From the NCBI RefSeq assembly GCF_000004075.3, contig NC_026658.2, positions 992,001 through 1,056,000 of the forward strand: DNA of 64,000 bases. Direction: 5' to 3'. Both the position numbers and the translations under genes were made by a program. Below the pieces are notes generated by a model, which saw only the letters and a list, made by a program, of their open reading frames with translations, did not search any database and had not been told where the DNA came from. The stretch's first letter is position 1; every line of letters begins with the position of its first letter. This DNA is from Cucumis sativus (Eukaryota; Streptophyta; Magnoliopsida; Cucurbitales; Cucurbitaceae). Below are positions 61,916-64,000 of the stretch, piece by piece.

Positions 61916-63013
61916 TGTTTTTAAGATGGCTTGAAACATCGTGCTACATTCGACAGTGCGATGCTTTAACTGAGAGTTGAAATATCTGCAGCTTGGTTTT
62001 GCAGCATAATATGTTTTGACAAGTGATAAATTTTGTGTAACTTGAGAATTCTCCATAGGCATTGGCCAACTTGTATTCTCTGAGTTGAATAACTGATGTG
62101 TATTAGGACTTTTTTTTCTTTTTCTTTTTCTTTTTTTCATTGATGTATGTTGTGTTTGTTACCTTTGTGCATTAAACACAATGTGAAAGGCCTTTTTCCT
62201 ATAGGTATAAAATACATCAGTATGCTGTTTTATTCAATAATAATATGTCATGTTGATGTAATAGCAAAAGAAATAATGCATTTGGATTGGAGTGAGTAAT
62301 GAATGTTTTCTGCTTTGTTTCCTTTCAATCTCTCAATTTTGATTTTGATTTATTTTAAATATACTTGAATTTTCAGTGAAAAAAAGAACTATCTATTTAA
62401 ATTAGTTTGTGAAATTGGACTTTTTCTTTTTCTTGGAAAAATACCAAATAAGAAGTGGATAACAAAACTTGGGCATTTGTAACTCCTTAATTAAGTAAAA
62501 TAAATATAATTTCAAAGCAAAGCTCTCTTTATTACAATATTTACTATTTCTCATGTGGATTATTAAATGCAATAACTAAAAGGAATTAAAATGAAAAAGA
62601 TTAGGAATAAAGAGGGAAGAGGTAAGAAAAATGTAATATTGATTAGATTATTAGAAACCTCAAACCACAAGAACAAAAGCTGGGTTTGGCAGAGATTACA
62701 TTACCATAAAGAAAACACAAAATCAATTATATCCCTCTTAACCTAATAAACCCATACATCAATTAAATATTCATCTTCAAGAAAAGAACACAATGATCAT
62801 CATCATTCTAAAAAATCAAACCCTTCCTTCTTCCTAAAGCTTCTCTTCTTCTTGTCCTTAGAGACTCACCACTTCCCCAAAACCAAAAAAGAAAAAGAAA
62901 AAAAAAAAACAAAGAAATCCCATCTAATGGTGGAAGAGAATAACACAAAAAACCCATCTCTCACCATTCAAAATTAACCCTAATTTGTTAACAAAATCCA
63001 TGAATTTTAATTC
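61916..63013. other. Convergent intergenic region, no gene
   Basis: The transporter 3' UTR (+) and the SAM-domain gene 3' UTR (-) face each other. An A-rich run near 62880-62915 lies just past the SAM gene stop. No repeat family was recognised. Confidence 0.55.
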
Positions 63014-63616
63014 TCAAGTAGGTCTCAAATTCTGAAACATTGCATCCCACCTGATTTCCTCAACGCCCTCCTTCTTCTTCTCCTCCTCTGCCGCCGCCGC
63101 CGACCGTGCATCGTACAAGATCGGACCGGAAAAGTGTTGAATCCGCCGCCCGATCTTTACATCAGGATCCGGACTTCCATTGGTAAGAAGAAACCTCCCC
63201 TGCGTTTTCCCCACGCTAAATGTCTTGTTCCTCTTCAGAATTTTAGCGGCGTAACTTGATTTAGGAACAAGAACTAGGGCTTTGGATTCTTCTAATTGAT
63301 CGTCGTGATGAGTGAAGTTTCGTATGAGATTTGCGAACCGTCGTTTGGTTTTCTTGAGAGCGAGGAGAATACGAGTGATGGGACGAGGGTGGAGAGCGTT
63401 TTCTTTATGAACCAACTTAAGAATCTCTAGACGGTGTTTGGCTATGGAGATTCCGATGCTTTGGAGGAATTCATGATTGAAATAGAGAATGTCTTCGTGT
63501 TCGAGCTCGTTGTTGGCTAAGGCAAGGCCGTATTCGTAGACTAAAGATGGATGTAGAGATGTTCTTGAAAGCCATGAGAACCAATCCATCTCTGATTTGA
63601 TTTGATCTTCTCTCAT
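63014..63616 (-). CDS. SAM (sterile alpha motif) domain protein
   Basis: A single-exon frame of 200 residues. The SAM domain occupies about 13-75: WFSWLSRTSLHPSLVYEYGL, then HEDILYFNHEFLQSIGISIA and KHRLEILKLVHKE, with the usual helix 5 HR-LEIL signature. The second half is basic, with a Lys/Arg patch (LKKTKRRFANLIRNF) and a conserved tail RIQHFSGPILYDAR, ending in a Glu/Lys-rich stretch and EIRWDAMFQNLRPT. SAM domains mediate protein or RNA contacts and oligomerisation; the partner is unknown. Methionine 10 (63589), beginning MDWFSWLSRTSL, is the start seen in relatives as I recall them, so the first nine residues may be leader sequence. Confidence 0.88.
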   Translation of the reverse strand: MREDQIKSEMDWFSWLSRTSLHPSLVYEYGLALANNELEHEDILYFNHEFLQSIGISIAKHRLEILKLVHKENALHPRPITRILLALKKTKRRFANLIRNFTHHDDQLEESKALVLVPKSSYAAKILKRNKTFSVGKTQGRFLLTNGSPDPDVKIGRRIQHFSGPILYDARSAAAAEEEKKKEGVEEIRWDAMFQNLRPT

Positions 63617-64000
63617 TTTTTTTCTCTCTCTCTCTGAATTGGTTTACAAAATTTGCTTCAAAGTCTCACACAGATCCGCCATTTTTATACTTCATAAAGA
63701 AGAAGAAAGAAGATGATGATGACGACCACCACCACACTTCTCTTTTTCCTTTTTTCTTTTTCTTTACTTGTGAAATTCAATATTCAAAAATTTTAATTTC
63801 TTACATAAATATTTATAATTTGTTGGTTTTAAATACTACTTTTGACTTTACCTTATTCTCATATTTTTTTTAAAGTAAAATAATATTATATATATATATT
63901 AGAATATTATTTGGTTAAAAAATATCTATTTTTAAAAATTAAAAAATAATATTAATAAACTAGCACGGATTTACTCAAAACAAAATACAAGAAATTGCAT
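63617..64000. other. SAM-gene leader and promoter, to window edge
   Basis: A CT-rich leader (TCTCTCTCTCTC near 63626) and a TTTTTATAC element near 63683, in reverse orientation GTATAAAAA, which is a plausible TATA box for the minus-strand SAM gene about 70-95 bases from its start codons. Beyond that the sequence is AT-rich, with a TA run near 63890. Confidence 0.5.

Overview
The window is nuclear DNA from a flowering plant. Genes are split by canonical GT..AG introns, intergenic DNA is AT-rich, and all recognisable proteins are of eudicot type. Short repeats built around a terminal TATAGCAAAAT-like motif, plus the SINE types present, suggest a cucurbit (cucumber, melon or gourd kind). That placement is inference from repeat style, not proof.

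Twelve protein-coding genes could be modelled; where introns occur, exon joins were checked for reading phase. From left to right: a PTI1-like receptor-like cytoplasmic kinase (+, 1145-3997); an ERF003-type AP2/ERF transcription factor (+, 9037-10015); a plasma-membrane H+-ATPase (+, 16797-20693); a small dsRNA-binding-domain protein resembling the tail of RNase III-like RTL1 (-, 22718-24945); a secreted proline-rich, extensin-like protein (+, 27668-28561); thymidylate kinase (-, 29307-35456, with 5' non-coding exons out to about 37385); a mitochondrial-type ribosomal protein uS15 with a long N-terminal extension (-, 38756-41617); chloroplast 3-isopropylmalate dehydrogenase of leucine synthesis (-, 43088-47122); a DUF247/UPF0481 protein (+, 49089-50720); a serine-rich protein (+, 51972-52541); a nodulin-like major facilitator transporter (+, 58259-61915); and a SAM-domain protein (-, 63014-63616).

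The genes do not form a pathway or an operon-like unit. They are an ordinary mix of housekeeping genes (nucleotide, amino-acid and ribosome functions, proton pumping) and regulatory genes. The long gaps (3998-9036, 10016-16796, 52542-58258) are AT-rich and hold decayed repeats: MITE-like inverted-repeat elements, tandem duplications, microsatellites and two fossil Ty1/copia fragments. The thymidylate kinase gene is the most element-laden, with a decayed LINE, a MITE with TA flanks and two tRNA-like SINE copies in its introns; a third related SINE copy lies in the neighbouring uS15 gene.

I found no CRISPR, toxin-antitoxin, phage or biosynthetic-cluster-like arrangement, and no convincing new system. 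The observations most worth a second look are: the eroded end of the AP2 domain in the ERF; the dsRBD protein lacking an RNase III domain but carrying a cysteine cluster; the unresolved N-terminus of thymidylate kinase; the Cys-containing head of the proline-rich protein; and the same-orientation SINE group.
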